From Thermus sp. LT1-2-5 (GTDB lineage: Bacteria > Deinococcota > Deinococci > Deinococcales > Thermaceae): a stretch of 64,000 nucleotides of DNA. Positions within the stretch are counted from its first letter, which is position 1. Every line of letters begins with the position of its first letter. Under the pieces are notes generated by a model. That model saw nothing but the letters and a program-made list of their open reading frames with translations. It made no database searches and was not told the DNA's origin. A program made the translations under genes and the position numbers. The stretch covers positions 62,001 to 126,000 of the forward strand of contig NZ_BSRG01000002.1 of assembly GCF_040363165.1 (NCBI RefSeq), read 5' to 3'. Positions 1 through 8,059 of this stretch are shown in pieces.

Positions 1-98
1 GGGCTGAGCCCTTGGAAGAAGCGGCTAAGCAAGCCGGACGGGACCCTAAAGAGGTCCTGCAAGCCCTGGAAGCCTTCCTGGAAGAGGTCCAGCGGTGA
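1..98 (+). CDS. C-terminal fragment, DUF1858/ScdA-N-like helical tail (partial at window edge)
   Basis: Only the last 31 codons are present, read in frame 3 and ending in TGA at 96-98. The tail is helical, with the run EEAAKQAGRDPKEVLQALE. This pattern of a short helix, a D-P-x-E turn and an acidic helix is typical of the end of DUF1858/DUF542 (ScdA N-terminal-like) domains. The stop overlaps the next gene's GTG start (GTGA), so the two are probably co-translated. Function cannot be settled from this fragment; the domain is often found with proteins handling nitric oxide or iron-sulfur damage. Confidence 0.5.
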   Translation, partial: AEPLEEAAKQAGRDPKEVLQALEAFLEEVQR

Positions 99-391
99 AC
101 CTCTTGGAAAGGGCGCGTTACGGAGCGGTGCGGGGTGTGGAACTCTTGGTTGACCATCCCGAAGTGCGGCTCGTGCTCTTCAGCTTGAAGGCTGGCCAGG
201 AGGTAAAGGGGATGGGGGAGCCCCGGGTCCACCTCCTCTGTTTGGAAGGCGAAGGGATCCTGTGGGCTGGGGAAGAAGAGGTTCATGCCACTCCAGGGGT
301 CCTTCTTGCCGCAGCCCCCGGTGAGCCCCATGGGGCGCGGGCTGGCCAGGGGCAGTTTTTGGTACTCGGCATCATCACCCCAAGGCCATGA
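95..391 (+). CDS. Small cupin-domain protein
   Basis: This 98-residue single-domain protein resembles a conserved cupin barrel. The second cupin motif is visible near residues 76-83 as PGEPHG, preceded by a beta-rich core with LEGEG at about residue 52. The first motif has only one histidine (PRVHLL), so metal binding is uncertain. GTG at 95 overlaps the upstream stop, and the TGA overlaps the ATG of the membrane gene at 388, which implies translational coupling in one operon. Its role is unknown; it may be a small-molecule sensor or an accessory to the neighbouring membrane proteins. Confidence 0.7.
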   Translation: MNLLERARYGAVRGVELLVDHPEVRLVLFSLKAGQEVKGMGEPRVHLLCLEGEGILWAGEEEVHATPGVLLAAAPGEPHGARAGQGQFLVLGIITPRP

Positions 392-765
392 TCCTAGCGA
401 GCCGACTGGCCCTTACGAGTGCCCTCTTGTGGCTTGTGGCCGGCACCTGGGTGGGGCTTTGGTTGGGGCTTGGCCTCTTGCCCTACACTTGGCGGCCCGC
501 CCACGCCCACATGCAGCTTTTGGGCTTTGTGGGGCTCATGATCTACGGCGTAGCCTACCACGCTCTGCCCCGGTTCCGGGGAGTGGTTTTCCGGCGGCCT
601 GGGCTCGCCCTCCTCCAGGTGGGCCTTGCCAATCTTGGGCTCGGGGGCATGACCCTTTCCTGGGGGTTCGCCTGGGGCATAGGGATCTGGGGCTTCTTCG
701 CCGGGATTGCCGCCTTGGCCGGGCTCCTTTTCGCCCTGTTGATGCTGGAGGTGCTTTGGGGCTAA
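388..765 (+). CDS. Small membrane protein resembling a heme-copper oxidase subunit I fragment
   Basis: The protein has 125 residues and about four membrane-spanning segments. Histidines sit inside or at the edge of helices in the pattern HAHMQLLGF (H39, H41) and YHALPRF (H58). This resembles the HAH/YxxP signatures of subunit I of cbb3 or NO-reductase-type heme-copper oxidases and of NnrS-like proteins, but the length is only a quarter of a subunit I. The start codon overlaps the cupin stop, and a YwiC-like gene follows after about 40 nt. I infer a heme-binding or redox-linked membrane role; this is not demonstrated. Confidence 0.6.
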   Translation: MILASRLALTSALLWLVAGTWVGLWLGLGLLPYTWRPAHAHMQLLGFVGLMIYGVAYHALPRFRGVVFRRPGLALLQVGLANLGLGGMTLSWGFAWGIGIWGFFAGIAALAGLLFALLMLEVLWG

Positions 766-808
766 GGGACCTTTGCCCCTCCGCCCTTCCCCTACCCTGG
801 AGGCAAGG

Positions 809-1906
809 ATGCGCGCCACGAACCTTCCCCTAAAGTCGGTAGCCCTGCCTGCGGAGCACGGGGGCTGGGGCTTCACCCTGGAACCGGTTCTCCTGGGCCT
901 CCTCCTCTCCCCGGGGGCCCACACCCTGGGGCTTCTCCTCCTAGGCCTTTTCGGCTTTTTGGCCCGGCACCCCTTCAAGCTCGCCTATCAGGACCTGCGG
1001 AAAGGCAAGCGCTACCCCCGCACGGAGCTGGCCCTAAGGGTGGGGAGCGCCTACCTCCTCCTGGCCCTTGCGGGCCTCCTCCTCACCGCCCTCACCGCCC
1101 AGGGGCCTTTCCTCCTTCCCCTCCTCCTCGCCCTTCCCCTGGGGGCCTTTATGGCCTGGGCCGATGCGCAAAATCGCACCCGGGAGCTCTTCCCGGAGAT
1201 CAGCGCAGCCCTCTTCATGGCCACCCTTGCCCCGGCGGGGGCGCTGGCGGGAGGCCTTGGGGCCCAGGTGGCCTGGGGAAGCTTTCTGGCCCTGGCCTTA
1301 CGAGACGTGGCCTCCCTCTACTACGCCCGCACCCAGGTGCTCCGGGCTCGAGGCCTCGCTCCCAAGCGTTACCCCGCCTTCCTAGTTCTCTTCCTCACCC
1401 CAGGGCTGGCTCTTTTCCTAGGGAAGGTAGGCCTTCTCCCCATGGCTGTCTTCCTGGGCCTTTTCGCCCTCGCCCTCTACGGCGGCATCTCCCTCCTCCT
1501 GCCCCCTGTGCCCGCCCGGGTCATCGGCTGGACGCAGATGGGCTTTGGCCTCCTCCTGGTCCTCCTCGCTGCCTGGGGATACACCCAGATGGAGCTTCCC
1601 ACCGCCCTTCTCTGGGTGCCGAGCCTCCACCGCCTCCTGGGATGGGCCCTGGTGGGGTTCGCCTTTGCCCTTGGCCTTTGGCTTCTTCTCCGCAAGGAGA
1701 TACCCCGGGCGGCCCGCCTCGCCCTGGGCCTTTACGACCTCAACGCCCTTTTGGGCCTCCTGTACCTGGCCCTGGGGGGCCGGCTTTCCCCGCACCCTTT
1801 CCTGGCCCTCCTCGGGGTGGCCCTGGCCCACGCCCTGCTCCGCCGGCCCCACCCTTGGCCAGGGGTGGGGTTCCTACTCCTTGGTCTCGTTCTACTCTGG
1901 CACTAA
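809..1906 (+). CDS. YwiC-like polytopic membrane protein
   Basis: This 365-residue protein is almost entirely hydrophobic, with roughly ten predicted membrane helices. The N-terminus carries PAEHGGWGF (residues 14-22), the hallmark of the YwiC-like family, whose founding member lies beside nitrate-respiration genes in Bacillus subtilis. An in-frame TTG at 773 would add 12 residues. ATG 809 is preferred because of the upstream GGAGG at suitable spacing. It is the last gene of the cupin and oxidase-like cluster. The function of YwiC proteins is unknown; an anaerobic or N-oxide respiration link is inferred from family context only. Confidence 0.8.
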   Translation: MRATNLPLKSVALPAEHGGWGFTLEPVLLGLLLSPGAHTLGLLLLGLFGFLARHPFKLAYQDLRKGKRYPRTELALRVGSAYLLLALAGLLLTALTAQGPFLLPLLLALPLGAFMAWADAQNRTRELFPEISAALFMATLAPAGALAGGLGAQVAWGSFLALALRDVASLYYARTQVLRARGLAPKRYPAFLVLFLTPGLALFLGKVGLLPMAVFLGLFALALYGGISLLLPPVPARVIGWTQMGFGLLLVLLAAWGYTQMELPTALLWVPSLHRLLGWALVGFAFALGLWLLLRKEIPRAARLALGLYDLNALLGLLYLALGGRLSPHPFLALLGVALAHALLRRPHPWPGVGFLLLGLVLLWH

Positions 1907-1942
1907 GGTGGCCCCAAGCACCTTCTTCCCCCAGGGCTCACG

Positions 1943-1948
1943 GAAAAT
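1943..1948 (+). promoter_or_regulatory. Leaderless -10 box of the HtrA-like gene
   Basis: GAAAAT ends 6 nt before the ATG at 1955, the Thermus leaderless layout. No good -35 is visible. The same GAAAAT hexamer is used as -10 in front of the major pilin gene at 60476. Confidence 0.5.
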
Positions 1949-1954
1949 AAGGCC

Positions 1955-2965
1955 ATGCGGAAAGCCTGGGGTCTGCTCCTTCTCGTACCCCTTCTCCTAG
2001 CCCTCCTCAACCTCTCCTTTGGCCTTCTCAAGCCCCCCAGGAACTGGGCTGAGCCCATCCAGGCGCCCGCCGAAGCCCTCCAGGCCGTCTACCGGGAGGC
2101 CCATCCCGCCGCCCTCCGCATAGAAGGCCCCGAGGGAAGCCGGGGCACGGGCTTCTTCTACGCCCCGGGCCTCGTCCTCACCGCCTACCACGTGGTGGCG
2201 GAAGGGGGGCCTTACACCCTGGTCCTGGCCGATGGCCGGCGGGCGGCGGCGCGGCTTTTAGGCTTCGCCGAGCCCATGGACCTGGCGGTGCTGGCCACGG
2301 AGGAAACCCCTCCCAAAACCCTCCCCCTGGAAACGGAAAGGCGGCCCCGGGTGGGGGAGGCCGTGGTCCACATCGGCAACGGCCGCAACCAGTTCATCGC
2401 CCCCCGGTACGGACGGGTAACCCGCCTCGAGGTGAGCCCCTCGGCCTTCCTGCCCCAGGGCCTGGTGGAAACCTCCTTGCCCCTCGCCCCGGGGGACTCG
2501 GGGGGGCCGGTCCTGGACGCAAGCGGCAAGGTCCTGGGGGTGGCGGTGGCCATCGGCCAGACGGAGGAGGGGTTCCGGAGCTTCTTCACACCCCTTTTGG
2601 GCCGGAGGGAGGCCGTGGCCGGCCTGGAGGCGGGGATGAGGAGCTACTGGCCCTACCTGGGCCTCCGGGGCCCCCGGGCCTTGACCCTCGAGCTCGCCCG
2701 GGAGCTCGGGCTTCCCCCAGGCGGGGTGCTGGTGGGGGAGGTGGTGCCGGGCGGAGCGGCCCACCGGGCAGGGCTTAGGGGGTTGGAGTCGGGCGGCGTT
2801 CCCGACGTGATCCTAGAGGTGGACGGAACCCCAGTGAACACCTTTGAGGAACTCCTGCGGGAGGTGCGCAAACGCCAGGTGGGCGACCGGGTGCGCCTTA
2901 CCGTGCGAAGGGGAAGCGAGGTCTTCCAGGTGGAGGCGGCCCTCGCCCCCTTCCCGGGGCGCTAG
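1955..2965 (+). CDS. HtrA/DegP-like trypsin-type serine protease with one PDZ domain
   Basis: The protein has 336 residues. A signal anchor covers residues 5-25 and is followed by a chymotrypsin-fold domain with the triad H79 (TAYHVV), D109 (MDLAVL) and S182 (GDSGGP). A single PDZ domain occupies about residues 235-330. The layout matches a membrane-anchored periplasmic DegS/HtrA quality-control protease. The gene is monocistronic: its TAG shares a CTAG with the stop of the convergent gene (4-nt overlap), and no terminator lies between them. Confidence 0.88.
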   Translation: MRKAWGLLLLVPLLLALLNLSFGLLKPPRNWAEPIQAPAEALQAVYREAHPAALRIEGPEGSRGTGFFYAPGLVLTAYHVVAEGGPYTLVLADGRRAAARLLGFAEPMDLAVLATEETPPKTLPLETERRPRVGEAVVHIGNGRNQFIAPRYGRVTRLEVSPSAFLPQGLVETSLPLAPGDSGGPVLDASGKVLGVAVAIGQTEEGFRSFFTPLLGRREAVAGLEAGMRSYWPYLGLRGPRALTLELARELGLPPGGVLVGEVVPGGAAHRAGLRGLESGGVPDVILEVDGTPVNTFEELLREVRKRQVGDRVRLTVRRGSEVFQVEAALAPFPGR

Positions 2966-3936
2966 CCCACAAACTCCCGATAAGCCAGCACGCCCGGCAT
3001 CCCCTCCGCCAGGAGGACCGCCCGGGCGATGGCCCGGGCCAGGGCGTCGGCGGCGTAGGCCCCCAGGCGCAAAAGGGCCATGGGCCCCACCCCCTTCCCG
3101 TCCCCCAAGGCCAGGGCGAAGACCAGGTCCCCGTCCAGGGGGGTGTGGGCGGGGCGGAGGGCCCGGGAAAGCCCGTCCTGGGCCATGATGGCTAACCGCC
3201 TGGCCTCCGCCTTGGTGAGGGGGGCGTCCGTGGCCACCACGCCCAAGGTGGTGTTCTGGCCCAGGAGAAGGGGGTAGCGGTAGTCCTCCGGCGCCCCCCG
3301 GTAGCGGGAGAGGTCCGGCAAAAGCGCCCGCTCCTCCTCGGCGAGAAGCCCCTCGGCGTAAAGCCTGCCCGTAAGGGGATCGAAGGGGCGGCCGAGGCTA
3401 TTCACCACCGCCAGGGCCACTACCCTAAACCCTTCCTCCAGGCGGTACCCGGCAAGGCCAAAGCCCCCCTTGACCCCCCCGGCCACCGCCCCGGTGCCCG
3501 CCCCCACGCTCCCCTCCGCCACCCCCAGGGAGGCAGCTAAGGAGGCCCTATACCCCGCCTCCCTCCCCGGGGGCCTAAAAACCTCCCCCCGCCCCAGGTC
3601 GAAGATCACGGCGGCGGGCACGATGGGCACCACCCCCGCCGGGGTGGGGAAGCCTTTTCCCTTCTCCCGCAGGTAGTCCATGACCCCATCCGCCGCCCCC
3701 AGGCCAAAGGCGCTTCCCCCGGTGAGGCAAACGGCCTGCACCCGCTCCACGGTGTTTTCCGGGAGGAGGAGGTCCGTCTCCCGGGTGCCGGGGGCCGCCC
3801 CCCGCACGTCCACCGCCGCCACCGCCCCCTCCTCCACCAGGACCACGGTGCACCCGGTGCGGGCCTCCCGGTCGGTGAAATGCCCCACCCGAAACCCAGG
3901 GAGAAGCGCCGCCTCACCCCACAAGGCTTCCGCCAT
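2962..3936 (-). CDS. P1 family (S58, DmpA/NylC-like) N-terminal nucleophile hydrolase
   Basis: This 324-residue protein has family signatures LTGGSAFGLGAADGV (about 71-85), GAGTGAVAGGVKGGFG (145-160) and AVVNSLG. The sequence QNTTLGVVATDA places the likely self-cleavage between N228 and T229, as in nylon hydrolase NylC; T229 would then be the nucleophile. The family includes aminopeptidases, D-esterases and amide hydrolases, and substrate cannot be told here. ATG 3936 is chosen over TTG 3966 because a CATACT box ends 6 nt before it, the leaderless pattern. Confidence 0.85.
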   Translation of the reverse strand: MAEALWGEAALLPGFRVGHFTDREARTGCTVVLVEEGAVAAVDVRGAAPGTRETDLLLPENTVERVQAVCLTGGSAFGLGAADGVMDYLREKGKGFPTPAGVVPIVPAAVIFDLGRGEVFRPPGREAGYRASLAASLGVAEGSVGAGTGAVAGGVKGGFGLAGYRLEEGFRVVALAVVNSLGRPFDPLTGRLYAEGLLAEEERALLPDLSRYRGAPEDYRYPLLLGQNTTLGVVATDAPLTKAEARRLAIMAQDGLSRALRPAHTPLDGDLVFALALGDGKGVGPMALLRLGAYAADALARAIARAVLLAEGMPGVLAYREFVG

Positions 3937-3980
3937 GGGCCCAGTATGGGGTAGGCTTAGGGGCAAGACAAGGAGGCGGT

Positions 3981-5042
3981 ATGTGGGAGTACCTCATCCA
4001 CGGCGAGCCCACGCCCAGGTTGCAGGCCTTTTTGCAAGGGGTTGGCCAAGCCTTGGAAGCCCAGGGTTTCCGCCATAACCCAGAAGCGGAAGCCCCCAAC
4101 CTGGTTCTAAACGCCATCACCCCGGAAAACCCCCGGCCCTACCGCCGCAAGGCCCAGGCCACCTTCGTAGCCTCGGTGCTGGAGCTTCCCGATTACCCCC
4201 AAGACCCCCTAAAGGAGCTCTACCCCTACCTGGTGCGGGCCCTTTCCAACGTCCTTTTGGCCTACGTGCCGGGCAAGGGGGTGGAGTTCCTCACCCTGGA
4301 GCTCGGCCATTACCAGGAAGCTGAGGGGGGGCGCTTTTTTGAGCGGGTGGCGGAGCGCCTGCGGCCCATCGCCTGCAGCCGCCTGGTCATCCAGAACATC
4401 TTCGAGCCCGACCTGGAACCGGAGCTCTGGCAGGGAGACGAGCTTACGGAGAGCATGTACCGGGCAGGGAAAAAGCTCAAGGAGTGGGACCTCCTCCCCG
4501 CCCCCTTCCCCATTGAGGAAATCCTGCCCCCTGAGGACCTCCGCCACGTGAAGCGGCTTTACGGCATCGGGGGGCTTTCCTACGGCAACCTCTCCGTGCG
4601 CAAGGACGAACGGCGCTTCTGGATGTCCGCAAGCGGGGTGGACAAGGCGAACCTCAAGGAGATCGGCCGGGACATCCTCATGGTGAAGGACTACGACCCC
4701 GAGCGGAACGCCATCCTCCTCTCCGTCCCCCCCCAGGTGGAGCCCAGGCGGGTGAGCGTGGACGCCATTGAGCACTGGATGATCTACCGGGAACACCCCG
4801 AGGTGGGGGCCATCCTCCACGTGCACGCCTGGATGGAGGGGGTGCCCGCCACCCCCTTCAACTACCCCTGCGGCACGTACGAGCTCGCCCAAGCGGTGGC
4901 GGAGAAGGTGCGCCAGGCCCCGGACCCCGCCCGGGCGGTGGTGGGGCTCAAGAACCACGGCCTCACCATCACGGGAAAAAGCCTGGACGAGATCCTGGAG
5001 CGCATTGAGGGCAAGCTCATCCGCACCGTGCCCATGTCATGA
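3981..5042 (+). CDS. Class II aldolase/adducin-family protein with an uncharacterised N-terminal domain
   Basis: The protein has 353 residues. Residues ~185-350 are a class II aldolase fold, seen in SYGNLSVR (200-207), the metal-binding HVH pair (H280, H282) and KNHG (H326). The first ~175 residues are not part of the usual family domain (most members are 200-260 aa), and I do not recognise them. AAGGAGG sits 5 nt before the ATG. The stop overlaps the start of the dehydrogenase gene (ATGA), suggesting coupled steps in sugar or polyol metabolism. The exact substrate is unknown. Confidence 0.8.
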   Translation: MWEYLIHGEPTPRLQAFLQGVGQALEAQGFRHNPEAEAPNLVLNAITPENPRPYRRKAQATFVASVLELPDYPQDPLKELYPYLVRALSNVLLAYVPGKGVEFLTLELGHYQEAEGGRFFERVAERLRPIACSRLVIQNIFEPDLEPELWQGDELTESMYRAGKKLKEWDLLPAPFPIEEILPPEDLRHVKRLYGIGGLSYGNLSVRKDERRFWMSASGVDKANLKEIGRDILMVKDYDPERNAILLSVPPQVEPRRVSVDAIEHWMIYREHPEVGAILHVHAWMEGVPATPFNYPCGTYELAQAVAEKVRQAPDPARAVVGLKNHGLTITGKSLDEILERIEGKLIRTVPMS

Positions 5043-6133
5043 AGGCCCTCCTCTACACCCCCTCCCTCCCCCGCTTCCTCGCGGCCCGGCTTCTAGGGAA
5101 GCGCTTCCCCAAGGGGCTCCTCCCCCTCACCCTAAGCGAGGTGCCCTTGCCGGAACGGGAAGGCTTCGTGCGGGTGAGGGTGAGGCTAAGCGGGGTCTGC
5201 GGCTCAGACCTCGCCCTCCTCTACGGCAAAAGCCCCCCCTCCATAAGCCCCTTCTTCTCCTTCCCCGCCGTCCTCGGCCACGAGATCCTTGGGGAATACG
5301 AGGGAAGCCTGGTGGCGGTCAACCCCCTCCTCGCCTGCGCCGACCGAGGGCTTCCCCCCTGCCCCAAGTGCCAAAAGGGGGAGGAGGGGCTCTGCCAGAA
5401 CGTGGCGGAAGGCGCTTTCGCCCCGGGAATGCTGGGCTACAACCGGGACCTCCCGGGAGGCTGGGGGGAGTGGGTCTTGGCCCGGCCCGAGCGGCTTTAC
5501 CCCATTCCGGACGGGGTCCCGGAGGAGCGGGCGGTGCTGGCCGAGCCCTTGGCCGTGGTGCTAAGGGGCCTCGAGAAGCTCAGGCCCTGGCCTGAGGAGA
5601 TCCTGGTGCTCGGCATGGGCACCCTGGGCCTCCTCGCCGTGCGCCTCTTCAGGGCCCTGGGCTATGAGGGGAAGGTCCTCGCTGTGGCCAAGTACCCCCA
5701 CCAGGCAGAGAAGGCGAAAGCCTTCGGGGCGGACGAGGTCTACGGAAGCGCCAAGGAAGCCCTCGCCGCGCGGGCCCGGCGCTACCGCTACCTCCTCTTC
5801 GAGGGTCACCGGGGTGGGTACCCAGGGGTGGTGGAGGCCTCAGGGAGCGGAAAGGGCTTCCGGGAGGCCCTCACCCTGGCGGAGGAGGGGGGAAGGGTCC
5901 TCCTCTTGGGCGCCCCGGGGCTTGAGCTCGTGGACCTTTCCCCCTTCTGGTTCAAGGAGGTGGGCCTCCTGGGGAGCTACACCTACACCCGAAAGGACTT
6001 CGCCCAGGCGGTAGCGCTTTTGCCGGAGCTAAAGGGCTTAGAAGGCCTGGTGGGAGGCGTCTTCCCCCTGGAGCGCTGGAAGGAGGCCCTCTCCGCCCGG
6101 GGCAAGGCCCTCTTCCGGCCGAATGTGCCTTAG
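5039..6133 (+). CDS. Zinc-dependent medium-chain alcohol/polyol dehydrogenase
   Basis: The protein has 364 residues with the MDR fold. Catalytic zinc ligands are C54 (GVCGSD) and H81-E82 (GHE). A structural zinc lobe has C100, C108, C111 and C119. LAEPLAV follows, then a Rossmann motif GMGTLG for NAD(P). The gene overlaps the upstream aldolase gene by 4 nt, so the two products probably act in one pathway. The residues do not identify the substrate. It belongs to a different subgroup from the threonine dehydrogenase at 39752-40783. Confidence 0.85.
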   Translation: MKALLYTPSLPRFLAARLLGKRFPKGLLPLTLSEVPLPEREGFVRVRVRLSGVCGSDLALLYGKSPPSISPFFSFPAVLGHEILGEYEGSLVAVNPLLACADRGLPPCPKCQKGEEGLCQNVAEGAFAPGMLGYNRDLPGGWGEWVLARPERLYPIPDGVPEERAVLAEPLAVVLRGLEKLRPWPEEILVLGMGTLGLLAVRLFRALGYEGKVLAVAKYPHQAEKAKAFGADEVYGSAKEALAARARRYRYLLFEGHRGGYPGVVEASGSGKGFREALTLAEEGGRVLLLGAPGLELVDLSPFWFKEVGLLGSYTYTRKDFAQAVALLPELKGLEGLVGGVFPLERWKEALSARGKALFRPNVP

Positions 6134-6161
6134 GCGGGGTTCTCCCTTAGGCCTTCCGGGC

Positions 6162-6167
6162 TATACT
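6162..6167 (+). promoter_or_regulatory. -10 box of the MoxR operon
   Basis: TATACT lies 25 nt before the MoxR ATG in the short gap after the dehydrogenase gene. It predicts a short leader containing the AAGGGGG ribosome-binding site. No clear -35 was found. Confidence 0.5.
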
Positions 6168-6192
6168 GGCCGGCAAAGCGGAAGGGGGCGGC

Positions 6193-7230
6193 ATGGCCTG
6201 GGAAGAAGAGCCCTTTTCAGAAGCGGGGGAGAAGCTCAGGCGGCTTCTCAAGGAGGTCAAGCGGGTCATCGTGGGCCAGGACCACCTCCTAGAGAGGATG
6301 CTGGTGGCCCTCCTGGCCCGGGGCCACCTCCTCATCGAGGGCGTGCCCGGGCTGGCCAAGACCTTGGCGGTGAAGACCCTGGCGGAGGCGGTGGGGGGAA
6401 GCTTTCGGCGCATCCAGTTCACCCCGGACCTGGTGCCGGCGGACCTTCTGGGCACCCGCATGTATAACCCCAAGGAGGGGGAGTTCCGCACCGAGCTCGG
6501 GCCCATCTTCGCCCACCTCCTCCTGGCGGACGAGATCAACCGGGCCCCGGCCAAGGTGCAGTCGGCCCTCCTCGAGGCCATGCAGGAGCGCCAGGTGACC
6601 CTGGGCAAGGAAACCTACCCCTTGCCCAAGCCCTTCCTGGTCCTCGCCACCCAGAACCCCATCGAGAGCGAGGGCACCTACCCCCTGCCCGAGGCTCAGC
6701 TGGACCGCTTCCTCCTCAAGGTGGTGGTGGACTACCCCGCCTTCCACGAGGAGCTGGAGATCGTGCGCCGTATGACCACGGGGGAGGAGATCCGGGTGGA
6801 AAAGGTCCTCTCCCTGGAGGAGCTCCTGGCCCTTTCCCGCCTGGCCGACCGGGTCTACGTCCACCCCAAGGTGGCGGAGCACGCCGTGGCCCTGGTCCAG
6901 GCCACCCGGGACCTGGAGGGGGCGGGCCTTAAGGAGTTCAGGCCCTACGTGGCCTTCGGGGCCAGCCCCCGGGCCTCCTTGGCCCTGGTGCAGGGGGCCA
7001 AGGCCCTGGCCTTGGTGCGGGGCCGGGCCCATGCCCTGCCCGAGGACGTGCGGGACCTTTACCTGGACGCCCTCCGCCACCGCCTGGTCCTCTCCTACCA
7101 GGCCCTGGCGGAGGGGATCACGGCGGAGGCGGTGCTCAACGCCATCCTCGCCCGCTTCCCCGCCCCCTTCGTGCCCCTCCACGACCCTTATGGAGACGCC
7201 CGAAGCCCTCTTGGCCCGCCTGGAGCTTAA
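6193..7230 (+). CDS. MoxR-type AAA+ ATPase
   Basis: This 345-residue protein has a Walker A motif GVPGLAKT near residue 54 and Walker B LLADEIN near 112, followed by sensor and lid regions typical of MoxR/RavA AAA+ chaperones. It is the first gene of a four-gene block (MoxR, DUF58, two VWA proteins) equivalent to the Bat/Mox operons. In that setting the ATPase remodels or assembles metal-dependent or membrane complexes. Its end overlaps the next start by 41 nt, so the operon is translated as a unit. Confidence 0.92.
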   Translation: MAWEEEPFSEAGEKLRRLLKEVKRVIVGQDHLLERMLVALLARGHLLIEGVPGLAKTLAVKTLAEAVGGSFRRIQFTPDLVPADLLGTRMYNPKEGEFRTELGPIFAHLLLADEINRAPAKVQSALLEAMQERQVTLGKETYPLPKPFLVLATQNPIESEGTYPLPEAQLDRFLLKVVVDYPAFHEELEIVRRMTTGEEIRVEKVLSLEELLALSRLADRVYVHPKVAEHAVALVQATRDLEGAGLKEFRPYVAFGASPRASLALVQGAKALALVRGRAHALPEDVRDLYLDALRHRLVLSYQALAEGITAEAVLNAILARFPAPFVPLHDPYGDARSPLGPPGA

Positions 7231-8059
7231 GGTGGTGCGTCCCCTGGACGGGCTCCTCTTCGGGGACTACCGGGGGGTGTTCTACGGCAAGAGCCTGGAG
7301 CTGGCCGAGATCTCCCCCTATAGCCCCGGGGACGAGGCGGAGCGCATCGACTGGCCCGCCACCGCCCGCACGGGGGAGCTCCATGTGCGCCGCTTCCGCG
7401 AGGAGCGGGAGCTCACCCTCTGGCTCCTCCTGGACGGAAGCCCCTCCATGCGCTTCGGCTCCAGGCGGCGGGAGAAGTACACCCTGGCCTTGGAGCTCGC
7501 CCTGAGCGTGGCCTACATCGCACTACGCCATGGGAACCGGGTGGGGGCCCTCCTCCCCGGGGGCCTCCTCCCCCCGCGGGGCGGGAAGGCCCAGGCCCTC
7601 CTCCTGGCCCGGGAGGCGCAAAAGCCGGGGCCTCCCCGGCCCCTGGCCGAAGGGCTTGACCTCCTGGGGAAGGTGGCGCGGCGGCGAAGCTTGGTCTTCG
7701 TCTTCAGCGACTTCCTGGACCCCTTCGCCGAGGCCCTGGCCCGCCTGGCCCCACGGCACGACCTGGTGGCGGTCCTGGTGGAAGACCCTCTGGAACGGGC
7801 CCTGCCCGAGGCCGGGGTCCTGGCCTTCTCCGACCCGGAAACGGGCCTCTGCGTGGAGGTGAACGCCCTGGACCCCCGGGTGCGGGAGGCCTACCGGAGG
7901 CGGGCCGAGGCCCACAGGCTCGCCCGCATGCGAGCCATTGGGAAGGCGGGGGCCGAACTCCTTTTGACCTCCACGGAGATGGACCTCCTCCCCCTTCTTT
8001 TGGGCTTTGTGGAAAGGAGGCGCAGGTGGCCTTCAAGAGCCCGGAAACCCTCCTCCTAG
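7190..8059 (+). CDS. DUF58 domain protein of the MoxR-VWA operon
   Basis: The protein has 289 residues. The DUF58 core is visible in GDYRGVFYG and SPGDEAERIDWPATART (about residues 25-62). A degenerate VWA-like segment LLLDGSPSMRFGS follows, keeping DxSxS. An upstream GTG/ATG in the same frame lies deep within moxR; ATG 7190 gives the family's normal N-terminus. No transmembrane segment is obvious, so the protein is probably cytoplasmic or peripheral. Its 3' end overlaps the next gene by 34 nt. Confidence 0.88.
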   Translation: METPEALLARLELKVVRPLDGLLFGDYRGVFYGKSLELAEISPYSPGDEAERIDWPATARTGELHVRRFREERELTLWLLLDGSPSMRFGSRRREKYTLALELALSVAYIALRHGNRVGALLPGGLLPPRGGKAQALLLAREAQKPGPPRPLAEGLDLLGKVARRRSLVFVFSDFLDPFAEALARLAPRHDLVAVLVEDPLERALPEAGVLAFSDPETGLCVEVNALDPRVREAYRRRAEAHRLARMRAIGKAGAELLLTSTEMDLLPLLLGFVERRRRWPSRARKPSS

